This document shows, piece after piece, positions 18,311 to 27,070 of a stretch of DNA of 64,000 nucleotides. Made by a program: the position numbers and the translations under genes. The stretch is from positions 186,001 through 250,000 of the forward strand of contig NZ_QRDJ01000009.1 in NCBI RefSeq assembly GCF_003385845.1, written 5' to 3'. The first letter of the stretch is position 1. The number at the start of each line of letters is the position of its first letter. The stretch is from Kushneria indalinina DSM 14324. Its GTDB lineage: Bacteria; Pseudomonadota; Gammaproteobacteria; Pseudomonadales; Halomonadaceae. The notes under the pieces are model-generated. The model saw only the letters and a program-made list of their open reading frames with translations. It made no database searches and had not been told where the DNA came from.

Positions 18311-19639
18311 GTGCCATTCCCACGACACCGGCCTGCGGGCCGGTTTTGGCTGCTGGCATTGACGCTGGGCCTGGCGGTGCCTGCAGGCGCCGCCAGCCTG
18401 GATACGTCAAAGGCCGAGCTGGACAGCATTCGCCAGAACATTCAACAGACCCAGCGCCAGCTGGAAAAGACCGATGCCCAGCGCGGCAGTGCCCGTGAGG
18501 AGCTCGAGCAGGCCGAAAAGGCGCTGGCCGAGACCCATCGGCGACTGCAAACGCTGGGGCAGGCACGCAACGAGACTACCGAGGCGCTGGAAGCCCTTGA
18601 CCAGCGTCAGCAGGACCTGACCCTCAAGCGCGATGCGCAGCAAAAGGCGCTGGCCGAGCAGGTCAGGGCGCTCTACAAGCTGGGCGAGCAGCCGCGTCTG
18701 AAGCTGTTGCTCGACCATCAGGACCCCAGCGAGATCGACCGCTTCCAGCACTATCTCAACCGCCTCAACGAGGCGCGCGCCGAGCAACTGGCGCGTCTTG
18801 AATCGCTCAACGAACAGCTTCAGGACAACCGCGCCCAGACGCTGGAGCAGCAGCAAACGCTGGCGCAGCTGCAAAGTGAGCTTGAAAGCCGCCAGCAAAC
18901 GCTAAATGAGCAGCGCAAGGAGCGTGAAACAGCGCTGGCACGGCTGGAGGCACGCTATCAAAGCGGCCAGAGCAACCTGGAAGGGCTTCAGTCCGACCGC
19001 GCCGAGGCCGAGAAAATGGTCAGCCGCCTCGAACAGCAGCTGGCGCGCGCCCGCGAGCAGCGCCAGGCGCGCGAACGCCGGGCCCGGGAGGCCGAACAAC
19101 AGGCGCAGTCCCGGCAGGACACATCTTCGCAGGATGACGGTCTGAGCAGCGACGAGATGAGCGCCCGGCCGGACAACGCCCGTAGCGTGCCGACCCGCAG
19201 CGCCGATCCGGCGCCCGAACGACAGACCGAAGCGCGAGCGAGCGTGACCCACACGGCCGACAGCAGCGCGGGCAGTTCCCGATGGCCGGTGAACGGCTCG
19301 GTGATCTCGAGCTATGGCAGCGGTGACGGGCTCAACAAGAATGGCGTCTTGATCAGCGCCGCCGCCGGCACCCCGATCCATGCCGCCTCAGGCGGTCAGG
19401 TCGTATTTGCCGACTGGATGCGCGGCTTTGGCTATCTGGTGATCATCGATCATGGTGGCATACTGTCGCTCTACGCCCACCAGCAACGCCTTGCCGTCGC
19501 GGCAGGCGATCGGGTGGAACGCGGTGCTACCCTTGGATATGTCGGGGACACCGGCGGCCTGTCACGCCCGGCGCTCTATTTCGAGGTACGTCGCGGTGGC
19601 AAGACCATCAATCCGCAGAGCTGGCTGGCCTCACGCTAG
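18311..19639 (+). CDS. envC: EnvC-like murein hydrolase activator
   Basis: 442 residues, GTG start with GGAG 8 bases upstream. A signal peptide (WLLALTLGLAVPAGAA) is followed by long coiled coil (about 30-260; heavy in Gln/Glu/Arg), a low-complexity linker (about 260-325) and a C-terminal LytM/M23 domain. The zinc ligands are degenerate: the usual HxxxD site reads LNKNGVLI and the terminal HxH reads ALYFEVR, as in E. coli EnvC, so it should activate periplasmic amidases (AmiA/AmiB) at the division septum rather than cut peptidoglycan itself. Follows gpmI closely and precedes ctpA, the common gammaproteobacterial order. Confidence 0.93.
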   Translation: MPFPRHRPAGRFWLLALTLGLAVPAGAASLDTSKAELDSIRQNIQQTQRQLEKTDAQRGSAREELEQAEKALAETHRRLQTLGQARNETTEALEALDQRQQDLTLKRDAQQKALAEQVRALYKLGEQPRLKLLLDHQDPSEIDRFQHYLNRLNEARAEQLARLESLNEQLQDNRAQTLEQQQTLAQLQSELESRQQTLNEQRKERETALARLEARYQSGQSNLEGLQSDRAEAEKMVSRLEQQLARAREQRQARERRAREAEQQAQSRQDTSSQDDGLSSDEMSARPDNARSVPTRSADPAPERQTEARASVTHTADSSAGSSRWPVNGSVISSYGSGDGLNKNGVLISAAAGTPIHAASGGQVVFADWMRGFGYLVIIDHGGILSLYAHQQRLAVAAGDRVERGATLGYVGDTGGLSRPALYFEVRRGGKTINPQSWLASR

Positions 19640-19712
19640 TACGGCACACGCACCACCCATTGACGGTATCGGGCGCCCCGGCGCCCGGCCCATCCTCGCT
19701 GAAGGAGTTTGC

Positions 19713-21185
19713 ATGCTGCTGCGCCATGTCGCCTCAACGCTTGCCCTGTCATCAGCCCTGCTGCTGACGATGCCGGCCACCGCCGCCGAACCGACCACTG
19801 ACACGGCGCCGGCGGAAAACGCGCCTCAAGACGCACCGGCCATGCCGGTCGATACCGATCATGCTGCGGCCAGTGATGCAGACAGCGAGGCGCTATCGCA
19901 GGGCAATCTGCCGCTGGAAGACATTCAGGCGCTGGCGCAGGTGTTCGAGCGCATCAAGCAGGCCTACGTGGACGATGTCGATGATCAAACGCTGCTGCGC
20001 AACGCCATGCGCGGCATGCTGGAGGGCCTTGATCCGCACTCGAACTATCTCGACGAGGATGCCTTTCGCACCCTGCATGAGATGACTGAAGGCGAGTTCG
20101 GCGGTATCGGCATCGAGGTCGGCCAGGAGGATAACCGACTGATGGTGATCTCGCCGATCGACAATACGCCGGCGTCCAGGGCCGGCCTTCAGCCCCGGGA
20201 TCTGATCATCGAGATCGACGGCAAGAGCACCGACGGCATGTCACTGGAGGAAGCGGTGGGCATGATGCGCGGCGAGCCCGGCAGCGAGATCGAGTTGACC
20301 CTGCTGCGCGAGGGTGAGGACGCCCCGATCGAGGTCAGTCTCGAGCGTGACAATATTCATGCCGCCAGCGTCAGCTCACGCATGCTCACGCCCGGCTATG
20401 GCTATCTACGCATCAGCCAGTTTCAGGAAAACACGGCCACGGAAACCCGTGAAGCGATCGAATCCCTCAAAAAGGAGGCCGGCGACAACGGTCTTTCCGG
20501 CGTGATTCTGGATCTGCGCAACAACCCCGGCGGGCTGCTGGATGGCGCCGTCAACGTGGCCGATCTCTTCATCGACAGCGGCCTGGTGGTCTACACGAAG
20601 GGGCGCCTGCCGGATTCGGACATGCAGTTCGAGGCGAACGCTGACACGGCCCTGCCGCAGACGCCCATGGTCGTTCTGATCAACGGCGGCAGCGCCTCGG
20701 CCGCCGAGATCGTGGCCGGCGCCCTGCAGGATCATCATCGCGCCGTAGTGCTGGGCACCGAAAGCTTCGGCAAGGGCTCGGTACAGTCGGTCATGCCGAT
20801 GGATGACAATACCGGCATCAAGCTGACCACCGCGCTGTACTACACCCCTGGCGGGCGCTCCATTCAGGCCGAGGGCATTGCCCCCGACGTGACGGTACAG
20901 CGCGGCCGACTGGAGCTTGAAACGGGCGGGTTTGAAATCCGCGAGGCCAACCTGCGCGGCCATTTGCAAAACGCCCGCGGCGAGCAGGCGCAGGATGAGG
21001 AGGCACTGCCCGACTCCCCCATCGCCACCGACGACTATCAGCTGGGCGAGGCACTTAACCTGCTGCGCGGCATCAACGTGTTTCAGCGCTCCGGAGTGCG
21101 ACGCCACGAGGCTTCGGCCTCCACCGAAGCCTCCAGCGACGACAGTGACCACCCCGATGACACGCAGGATTCCACGGATCAATAA
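19713..21185 (+). CDS. ctpA: Carboxy-terminal processing protease (S41)
   Basis: 490-residue periplasmic serine protease. Signal peptide (ASTLALSSALLLTMPATAA), an N-terminal helical region, a PDZ domain (about 125-205, GEFGGIGIEVGQEDNRL, IEIDGKSTDGM), then the S41 core with LDLRNNPGGLL, the catalytic Ser in INGGSASAAEIVAGAL and Lys in TESFGKGSVQ, and an acidic Ser/Asp-rich tail. ATG 19713 follows GAAGGAG; the reading frame is open from 19452 but that part overlaps envC. Likely substrates are peptidoglycan hydrolases or lipoproteins, as known for CtpA of Pseudomonas; its place behind envC fits cell-wall turnover control. Confidence 0.94.
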   Translation: MLLRHVASTLALSSALLLTMPATAAEPTTDTAPAENAPQDAPAMPVDTDHAAASDADSEALSQGNLPLEDIQALAQVFERIKQAYVDDVDDQTLLRNAMRGMLEGLDPHSNYLDEDAFRTLHEMTEGEFGGIGIEVGQEDNRLMVISPIDNTPASRAGLQPRDLIIEIDGKSTDGMSLEEAVGMMRGEPGSEIELTLLREGEDAPIEVSLERDNIHAASVSSRMLTPGYGYLRISQFQENTATETREAIESLKKEAGDNGLSGVILDLRNNPGGLLDGAVNVADLFIDSGLVVYTKGRLPDSDMQFEANADTALPQTPMVVLINGGSASAAEIVAGALQDHHRAVVLGTESFGKGSVQSVMPMDDNTGIKLTTALYYTPGGRSIQAEGIAPDVTVQRGRLELETGGFEIREANLRGHLQNARGEQAQDEEALPDSPIATDDYQLGEALNLLRGINVFQRSGVRRHEASASTEASSDDSDHPDDTQDSTDQ

Positions 21186-21191
21186 AAAGCG

Positions 21192-21199
21192 TCTACGCT
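21192..21199 (+). promoter_or_regulatory. Sigma-S-like -10 element upstream of the lipoprotein gene
   Basis: GTCTACGCTGATGG contains TCTACGCT, the same octamer as upstream of SDR paralogues 2 and 3; start expected near 21206, 42 bases before the ATG. Confidence 0.4.
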
Positions 21200-21247
21200 G
21201 ATGGGGCAACGTGATAACGCCATCCGCCTTGAAAAGGAGTAGTACAC

Positions 21248-21559
21248 ATGAAGAAAGGATTGACGATGGGCGCGCTGGCCGCTGCCGTAATGCTGGCAGC
21301 AGGCTGTTCCTCCTCCGGCGGCGCGCCTGAAAACAGCGGCGCCTCGCAAAGCGGTATGTCCCAGGGTGGCCAGGCCAGCCAGGGCAACATGTCACAAAGT
21401 GGTGGTGCTTCGCGCCCCGGCAGCGAAATGTCGACACAGCCGGGCGCCAGCGAAACCCCGACGGGCACCAGCCACGGCAGCCCGACGGAGGAATCTCCGG
21501 GCGGTGGTATCGACAGCAACAACGACACCATGCCCAGCAATACCCAGTCCAATATGTAA
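21248..21559 (+). CDS. Small Ser/Gly/Gln-rich lipoprotein
   Basis: 103 residues. The N terminus MKKGLTMGALAAAVMLAAGC ends in a lipobox (LAAGC), so it should be lipidated at Cys20 and anchored by that residue. The mature part is low complexity (Ser, Gly, Gln, Met, Thr, Pro; repeats of the SQSGMSQGG kind) with no predicted fold. AAAAGGAG precedes the ATG and a terminator follows; a sigma-S-like element lies upstream. No function recognised. The small size, own promoter and terminator suggest an abundant stress-induced envelope protein, by inference. Confidence 0.85.
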   Translation: MKKGLTMGALAAAVMLAAGCSSSGGAPENSGASQSGMSQGGQASQGNMSQSGGASRPGSEMSTQPGASETPTGTSHGSPTEESPGGGIDSNNDTMPSNTQSNM

Positions 21560-21580
21560 CGTATTGTCGACAGGTAAACA

Positions 21581-21609
21581 AAAGGCCCGCCAATTGGCGG
21601 GCCTTTTTT
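21581..21609. terminator. Bidirectional terminator, lipoprotein / ubiI
   Basis: aaaggcccgccaa / ttggcgggccttttttg hairpin between convergent genes; its T-run abuts the parS-like site. Confidence 0.85.
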
Positions 21610-21624
21610 GTTTCACATGAAACA
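21609..21624. other. parS-like ParB-binding site, variant
   Basis: TGTTTCACATGAAACA differs from the canonical parS 16-mer at one base (G to A in the central CACGTG). Intergenic, between convergent genes. With the three perfect sites in the window it forms a set. Confidence 0.6.
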
Positions 21625-21655
21625 TGCGGCTCGACGGGCAGCCGTTACCACGTCC

Positions 21656-22897
21656 TCAAACCGTCGGCGCGCGCATGCTGTCGGGCAGATCGTGGCGCTG
21701 TCCCATTGCCTGCTCGATCAAAAGACGTCGCGCCCAGGGCCAGCGACCGGTCGCGGTCAGCCCCTGATTGCGCAGCACGCGCACCAGCGGCCAGGAGGTG
21801 CCAAAGCCAATACGAAAGGCATCCATGGTCATCAGCATGACCGTATTGTCACCGCGGCGACGGCGCGCATAGCGCGACAGGATGCGCACATCCGCCACCG
21901 GCGCACCGCGTCGTCCGGCGCGCCCCAGCTCCTCGGCCAGCACCGCGGCATCCATCAGCCCCAGGTTGACCCCCTGCCCGGCCAGCGGATGAATGTTGTG
22001 CGCTGCATCGCCCACCAGCGCCACGCTGTCATCGACGTAGCGTCTGGCGTGGCGCTGCACCAGGGGAAAATCGTGACGCTGGCTGACGCCCTCGATACGG
22101 CCCAGCTGATGCTCGAAGCCCCATCCAAGCGCCCGTATGAAGGCGTCATCCGTCATGTCCATCAGCTCATCGGCAAGCACCGTGTCGGCCGACCAGACAA
22201 TGGAGGAGGTCTTCTGCCGGCCTTCAATGCTCAGGGGCAAAAAGGCCAGCGGCCCGGTCCCCATGAAACGCTGGCGCGCCGTCGCCTCATGATCGCGTTC
22301 ATGCCATACCGTGGCCACCACGGCACGCTGGCCGGTGGCATATTCACGATGGCCCAACCCGGCAAGTTCACGGATCTGCGAGCGGGCGCCATCGGCCCCG
22401 ATGACCAGATCGGCGGCCAGAGTGCGCCCGTCCTGAAGCGTGAGACAGCGCCTTTGCTGCTCGGCCTCGGAGAGCGCCGTGACCCGGGCGCGCGGCATGA
22501 GCGTCACGTTCTTACACCCGGCTATCGCTTCCAGCAGCGCATCACGGACCACGCCGTTTTCGATGATATGGCCCAGCACCTCACAGCCGACTTCCGCGGC
22601 GCTGAAATCGATCCGGCCGGTGCCTTCCCCGTCCCATACGGCCATCCGGCCATAGGGACTGAGACGGCGAGAGGCAATGCCCGGCCAGACGCCCAGGGTG
22701 GTCAGAAACTGTCTTGAGGCCGGCGTAATGGCGCTGACGCGCGCATCGATATGCGCAGCCTGCCACCCCGCCTGAAGATCGCCACCGTCCAACAGGGCCA
22801 CGCTGTGGCCCTGCTGGCCCAGCGCCAGCGCCAGGGTGGCCCCTACCAGCCCGGCGCCAACGATGGCCATGTCAAACTGTGCGGTGTCGAGCTTCAT
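21656..22897 (-). CDS. ubiI: Ubiquinone C5-hydroxylase family flavoprotein (UbiI/VisC)
   Basis: 413-residue FAD-dependent monooxygenase of the UbiH/UbiF/VisC group. FAD-binding VGAGLVGATLALALG at the N terminus, a central LVIGADGARSQIR motif and C-terminal VALVGDAAHNIHPLAGQG are present; DARVSAITPAS is the family's conserved Arg segment. Gene order ygfB-pepP-ubiH-this gene matches E. coli, where it is ubiI, which hydroxylates ring carbon 5 during ubiquinone synthesis. ACGGAG precedes ATG 22897; it lies 41 bases after ubiH, so is probably in the same operon. Assignment within the family rests on gene order. Confidence 0.87.
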   Translation of the reverse strand: MKLDTAQFDMAIVGAGLVGATLALALGQQGHSVALLDGGDLQAGWQAAHIDARVSAITPASRQFLTTLGVWPGIASRRLSPYGRMAVWDGEGTGRIDFSAAEVGCEVLGHIIENGVVRDALLEAIAGCKNVTLMPRARVTALSEAEQQRRCLTLQDGRTLAADLVIGADGARSQIRELAGLGHREYATGQRAVVATVWHERDHEATARQRFMGTGPLAFLPLSIEGRQKTSSIVWSADTVLADELMDMTDDAFIRALGWGFEHQLGRIEGVSQRHDFPLVQRHARRYVDDSVALVGDAAHNIHPLAGQGVNLGLMDAAVLAEELGRAGRRGAPVADVRILSRYARRRRGDNTVMLMTMDAFRIGFGTSWPLVRVLRNQGLTATGRWPWARRLLIEQAMGQRHDLPDSMRAPTV

Positions 22898-22938
22898 GAA
22901 GTACTCCGTTGAACGGTCATTGACGCCACCGGGCCCGT

Positions 22939-24135
22939 TTAATGACGCGCCAGGCCCATGGCGCGACGAATCAGGGCGCGCTTGAGCGGCGTGGCAAGAT
23001 TGAAAAGTCCCAGCGCGGCGCCCCGTGCTCCGCCGATGCCGGGCAGTTCCAGACCGAAAAGACGCACCAGCGTGTCGCTGGCCTGCATGATCAGGTCCCG
23101 GTCACTCTGACGGCGCTGTTCGAAATCCGCCATGGTCGGCGCCTCGCCCGGCGTGCGGCCGGCCTCGAGCGCCGCCTCGATGGCGGCACTCAGATCCATT
23201 ACGCCGCGAAGCGCGAGGTTGAACCCCTGGCCGGCCACCGGATGAATCGCATGCGCCGCGTTGCCCAGCACCGCCAGATGCGGCCGGCTCTGCTCGCGGG
23301 CGCGCGACATCGACAGCGGGTAGACATGGCGCGTCCCCACGCGCTGAAAGCGGCCCAGCCGCGCTCCCATGTGCGACTGCAGCGCCTGTAGAAAGGCATC
23401 ATCGCTCAGCGCCAGGGTAGCATCGATCTTTTCCGGCGGGCGCGTCCAGATCAGCGCCATGCGTCGCTGCATCAACGGCAGCAGCGCCATGGCCCCTTCC
23501 TGGGTAAAGCGCTCGAACGCCCGGCCCTGATGCTCATGCGTCGTCTCGACGTTGGCGATCAGGGCGTGCTGCTCATAGTCATGACGGTCGGTATCGATCC
23601 CCAGCGACGCCTTGAGACCGGAGCGCCCGCCATCGGCCAGCACGGTCAGCCCGGCATGGAGCTCGCAGCCGTTATCCAGCGTCAGTCGATGGCCGCCGAC
23701 CGCCGGGGCAATGGTCTCGACCCGGGCCGGACAGTGCCAGTCGATCGACATGTGGGAAAGCCGCTCATGGAGCACCTGGCCCAGAAAGGCGTTGGGCAGA
23801 ACATAGCCCAGTGACGGCGTGCCCACATCCCTGGACGACAGGTGCGTGCGCCCCATCGCACCGCGCTGGCTGACCTCGATGTCATGAATGGGGGCGGCGC
23901 GCGTGGCCAGCTCTGACCAGATTCCCAGCGCCTCGAAGTGCGCTCTGGAGCCGTAGGCGATGGCACTGGAGCGCTCGTCGAAGCTCGGCTGGGCACCCGT
24001 GGCGCCCAGCTCACTGGCCTCGATCACGGCCACCCTGAGCCGATGACGTTCAATCAGCGGTGCCAGCGCCACGGCCAGGCTGGCACCCACCAGCCCGCCA
24101 CCGATAATGGCAATGTCTACCGGGGTTTCGCTCAT
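22939..24135 (-). CDS. ubiH: 2-octaprenyl-6-methoxyphenol hydroxylase
   Basis: 398-residue flavin monooxygenase hydroxylating ring carbon 1 in ubiquinone synthesis, at the inner membrane. FAD motif IGGGLVGASLAVAL, substrate-side SFDERSSAIAYGS, NVETTHEHQGRAFERFTQ and LAVLGNAAHAIHPVAGQGF are visible; QGRAFERFTQ is characteristic of UbiH rather than UbiI. Its ATG overlaps the pepP stop by four bases (ATGA), showing tight coupling, and ubiI follows. Confidence 0.93.
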   Translation of the reverse strand: MSETPVDIAIIGGGLVGASLAVALAPLIERHRLRVAVIEASELGATGAQPSFDERSSAIAYGSRAHFEALGIWSELATRAAPIHDIEVSQRGAMGRTHLSSRDVGTPSLGYVLPNAFLGQVLHERLSHMSIDWHCPARVETIAPAVGGHRLTLDNGCELHAGLTVLADGGRSGLKASLGIDTDRHDYEQHALIANVETTHEHQGRAFERFTQEGAMALLPLMQRRMALIWTRPPEKIDATLALSDDAFLQALQSHMGARLGRFQRVGTRHVYPLSMSRAREQSRPHLAVLGNAAHAIHPVAGQGFNLALRGVMDLSAAIEAALEAGRTPGEAPTMADFEQRRQSDRDLIMQASDTLVRLFGLELPGIGGARGAALGLFNLATPLKRALIRRAMGLARH

Positions 24136-25475
24136 GTCTGTCCCTGTGCCATCAGTGCCTCGATCTCGCGAACCCGTTTGGGCACGCCCTCGGTCAGCAC
24201 GTCACACCCCTGCGCCGTGACGACCACATTGTCTTCAATGCGAATACCGATGCCGCGCCACTGCTCGGCAATGTCGAGATCATCGGGAATATAGAGCCCG
24301 GGCTCGACGGTCAGCACCATGCCGGGGGCCAGCGTCCGCGAGGCGCCCTCCCACTGATAGGCGCCGACATCGTGCACGTCGAGCCCCAGCCAGTGGGAGG
24401 TGCCGTGCAGGTAAAAGCGCTTGTAATAGCCCTGTTCGACGGCCGTTTCGACCGGCCCTTCCACCAGCCCCAGCGCCACAAGACCGGCCGTCAGGTCGCG
24501 GACAACGCCTTCATGAATGTCCTTGAGCGTGGCACCCGGGCGCACGGCGCGAAGGGCGCGCTGCTGCGCCCCCAGCACGATTTCATAGAGCTGGCGCTGC
24601 GGTTCGCTGAAACGCCCGCTGACCGGAAAGGTGCGGGTAATATCACCGGCGTAGAGCGCGTATTCGGCGCCGGCATCGACCAGCACCAGATCACCGGCGG
24701 CCATCGCCGCGTCGTTTTCGGTGTAGTGCAGGATACAGGCGTTGGCGCCGCTGCCCACGATGGTGCCATAGGCCGGTGCCCGGGCACCGGCCATGACAAA
24801 GGCGTGCTCAAGCGTGGCCTGCAGCTGATACTCGAACATGCCGGGGCGTATGCTCTGCATGGCGCGAACGTGGGCCCGGGCGGTAATCTCGCCGGCATGG
24901 CGCATCAGCGCCAGTTCGCCTTCGGATTTGATCAGGCGCTGCTCGTGCAGAATGACGCCGATGTCGGCGTAGGCCGAGGGCGCCGGCGGCCCGCGCCGCG
25001 CACGGGCCTTGAGCCCTTCGCGCATCTCGCCTGCCAGTGACAGCGCCCTGTCATTATCCAGCGGCAGATAGAGCGTTTTGCGCCCTTCCAGCAGATCCAG
25101 CAGCTGCTCATCGCGCGCCTCCAGCGGCCAGGCCTCATCCACGCCATGGGTCGTGACGGCCCGGCGCGGGCCGACCCGCTTGCCCGTCCAGGTCTCGACC
25201 GACGGATCACGCGGCTGACAGAACAGCACGCTCTCACCGGCCTCGCGGCCGGGCAACAGCACCAGCCAGGCGTCCGGCTCGGGGAAACCGCAGAGATAGT
25301 GGAAATCGCTGTCCTGGCGAAAGGGGTAGTCACTGTCCTGATTGCGCACCGAAAGCGTGGCGGCCGGGATGAGGATGGCGCTGTCCGGCGCCACCTGGGC
25401 CATCAGCCGTTCACGACGCCGTCGATACGCCTCACTCGTGATGGGTGCCGGGGTGCCCTGCTCTGCCTGTGTCAC
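24132..25475 (-). CDS. pepP: Xaa-Pro aminopeptidase P
   Basis: 447-residue di-manganese M24 peptidase releasing N-terminal residues before proline. Creatinase-like N-terminal domain (about 1-175), then the pita-bread domain with metal ligands in LVDAGAEYALYAGDITRTFP (two Asp), LHGTSHWLGLDVHD (His), TVEPGLYI (Glu) and RIEDNVVV (Glu). GTG start at 25475 with GGGAGAA 7 bases upstream. It sits between ygfB and ubiH, in the conserved enterobacterial order, and overlaps ubiH by four bases. Confidence 0.95.
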   Translation of the reverse strand: MTQAEQGTPAPITSEAYRRRRERLMAQVAPDSAILIPAATLSVRNQDSDYPFRQDSDFHYLCGFPEPDAWLVLLPGREAGESVLFCQPRDPSVETWTGKRVGPRRAVTTHGVDEAWPLEARDEQLLDLLEGRKTLYLPLDNDRALSLAGEMREGLKARARRGPPAPSAYADIGVILHEQRLIKSEGELALMRHAGEITARAHVRAMQSIRPGMFEYQLQATLEHAFVMAGARAPAYGTIVGSGANACILHYTENDAAMAAGDLVLVDAGAEYALYAGDITRTFPVSGRFSEPQRQLYEIVLGAQQRALRAVRPGATLKDIHEGVVRDLTAGLVALGLVEGPVETAVEQGYYKRFYLHGTSHWLGLDVHDVGAYQWEGASRTLAPGMVLTVEPGLYIPDDLDIAEQWRGIGIRIEDNVVVTAQGCDVLTEGVPKRVREIEALMAQGQT

Positions 25476-25547
25476 TGTCTTTTCTCCCGTTACCGGCGTC
25501 GTCGAGATGTTGTCACCCGCCGCATGACCGGTTCTGGTCGCTGCATG

Positions 25548-26177
25548 TCAATGGCGCGTCTCGCCGTCGCCCTGGTCGCTCAGGCCTTCTTCCTTCATGC
25601 CCTCTTCAAGCGACTGCGCCGGCTTTTCGACGTCCGGCTGCCCCGGATGCTGCTCGACATACAGCATCAGGGCCGTCATGCGAGCGTGCTCGGTCAGGGC
25701 AAACAGATCGTTTTCGTTTTCACTGCTCTCCTCGATGTCATCATCAATGCGTGAGAGCTGCTCGATATCGGACACACCTTCCTGAAGCGGCGTTGACCAC
25801 GTACTGCGCTGATCCCCATCCACTTCGCCGACGACGTCGTGAAAGCCCTGGCACCACAGCGCCAGGGACTGCGCCCGCTCTGACAGCGAGAACAGCTCAT
25901 CGGGCAACAGCGGTTCGAAACTCATCTCCTGGGCGTCCAGGCGCTCCTTGGCAAGCTTGCGCCATGCCAGCAGCTGCTCGCCGTCTTCACGGGTGGCGGG
26001 CTCTTCCACACCCAGCGCGGCGCAGATCTGGCCCAGCCAGTCCTCGGCGCTGATATCCTCAAGCGCCAGCCGCGCGCACAGATAGCCGTCAAAGAAGGCC
26101 GGCGACTGCAGGCTGCCATGGGCAAGGAAAATATCGCTGATGGTGGCGAAATCGAGGGCGTTATCACCGGACGGCAT
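25548..26177 (-). CDS. ygfB: YgfB family protein (UPF0149)
   Basis: 209 residues, all-helical family of unknown biochemical role (in Pseudomonas linked to ampDh3 control). Landmarks: SPAFFDGYLCARLAL, LLPDELFSLSERAQSLALWCQGF and a GV-x-EE-like central segment; the C terminus adds an acidic tail (EEGMKEEGLSDQGDGETRH). AGGGATG lies before ATG 26177. First gene of the ygfB-pepP-ubiH-ubiI run; divergent from zapA, with 213 bases of shared upstream DNA. Confidence 0.93.
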   Translation of the reverse strand: MPSGDNALDFATISDIFLAHGSLQSPAFFDGYLCARLALEDISAEDWLGQICAALGVEEPATREDGEQLLAWRKLAKERLDAQEMSFEPLLPDELFSLSERAQSLALWCQGFHDVVGEVDGDQRSTWSTPLQEGVSDIEQLSRIDDDIEESSENENDLFALTEHARMTALMLYVEQHPGQPDVEKPAQSLEEGMKEEGLSDQGDGETRH

Positions 26178-26390
26178 ACTGCATCCCTTTACTGACCGTT
26201 CCCGTAGCGGGAATCATGAACTCTCGCCCGAGGGCCGCGCGTTGACCGCCCCCGGTCGTCTCTCTATAGTGGTGCTGCAAGCGCAGCGACATGGCCTGCC
26301 CGTGAGTTGAACCTCAGGCAGCGGACCATGAATGGCTGCCCACCATCTTAGCGTAACGGCCAGAGATTGGCCCATATCGGAAGTGATGTC

Positions 26391-26690
26391 ATGCCGCAAG
26401 GTCCTCGTCAGACCGCCGAAATCACCCTGATGGGTCAGAATTTTGTTGTCAGCTGCGCCCCCGGCGAAGAGCAGGCGCTGCATGAAGCGGCGCGCTATTT
26501 TGACCAGGCCATGGCCGGCATCCAGACCCGCGGTCGTACCATCAGCATCGACAAGGTGGCCATGATGGCGGGCCTCAACATTACCCATGAACTGCGCGAT
26601 GAAACCCGACGCCGTCAGGAGCTTGAAGAAAAGCTTGCCGGACTCGACGAGCGCCTGCAAAAGGCGCTTGAGCGCAACCGCACCTCCTGA
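26391..26690 (+). CDS. zapA: Cell division protein ZapA
   Basis: 99 residues. ZapA binds FtsZ and bundles protofilaments at mid-cell. The globular N-terminal half (EITLMGQNFVVSCAPGEEQAL, YFDQAMAGIQ) and the C-terminal coiled coil (ELRDETRRRQELEEKL) are both visible. ATG 26391 has GGAAGTGA upstream; the longer frame to 26367 adds residues not seen in the family. The zapA - 6S RNA - fau order downstream is conserved in gammaproteobacteria. Confidence 0.94.
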   Translation: MPQGPRQTAEITLMGQNFVVSCAPGEEQALHEAARYFDQAMAGIQTRGRTISIDKVAMMAGLNITHELRDETRRRQELEEKLAGLDERLQKALERNRTS

Positions 26691-26746
26691 TCGAATTCTG
26701 TCATCCGCCCGGATGACAGGGTAGCGCAGCCCCCCGGCATATCTGT

Positions 26747-26752
26747 TAGAAT
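26747..26752 (+). promoter_or_regulatory. -10 element of the 6S RNA promoter
   Basis: TAGAAT placed 7-8 bases before the expected 6S RNA 5' end. A hairpin (gtcatcc/ggatgac, 26700-26717) just upstream may end the zapA message. Confidence 0.5.
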
Positions 26753-26759
26753 TGACGCG

Positions 26760-26939
26760 TTCTCTGGGGTGTTCGCCAGTTGTTATAGTCCCTCGAGCCT
26801 ATGCGCAGTACCCAGGGGACCACTATAAGTGGGCCTGTGTGCATGTCCGCGCGACGGAAAGCCTGATGGCCCACTTGCGGTCACCCACCTTGAACCAGTA
26901 GGTTCAGGGCCAGAACAACAGCGGCATTCTGGAGAACCC
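26760..26939 (+). ncRNA. ssrS: 6S RNA
   Basis: About 180-nt RNA that binds sigma-70 RNA polymerase and down-regulates transcription in stationary phase. The 5' ttctctggggtgttcgcc and 3' cattctggagaaccc ends pair to form the closing stem, and the conserved internal segment ccttgaacc...ggttcaggg near the 3' end matches the gammaproteobacterial 6S hairpin. The central bubble strand (cctcgagcctatgc) and the opposite-side ccgcgcgacggaaagcctg resemble E. coli 6S. Position between zapA and fau is the conserved locus. Ends are estimated to within a few bases. Confidence 0.93.
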
Positions 26940-27070
26940 TCATGTCAGTGCGCTGCGCACTCCCCGCGGACCAACCGCGTCTTCGCAGACCCGGCGCCCT
27001 TTCGCAGCGCACCCCTCGCCCCCGGCGACGTTTTTCACACCCCCGACTACCCCGTCAGGCATCCTCGGAC

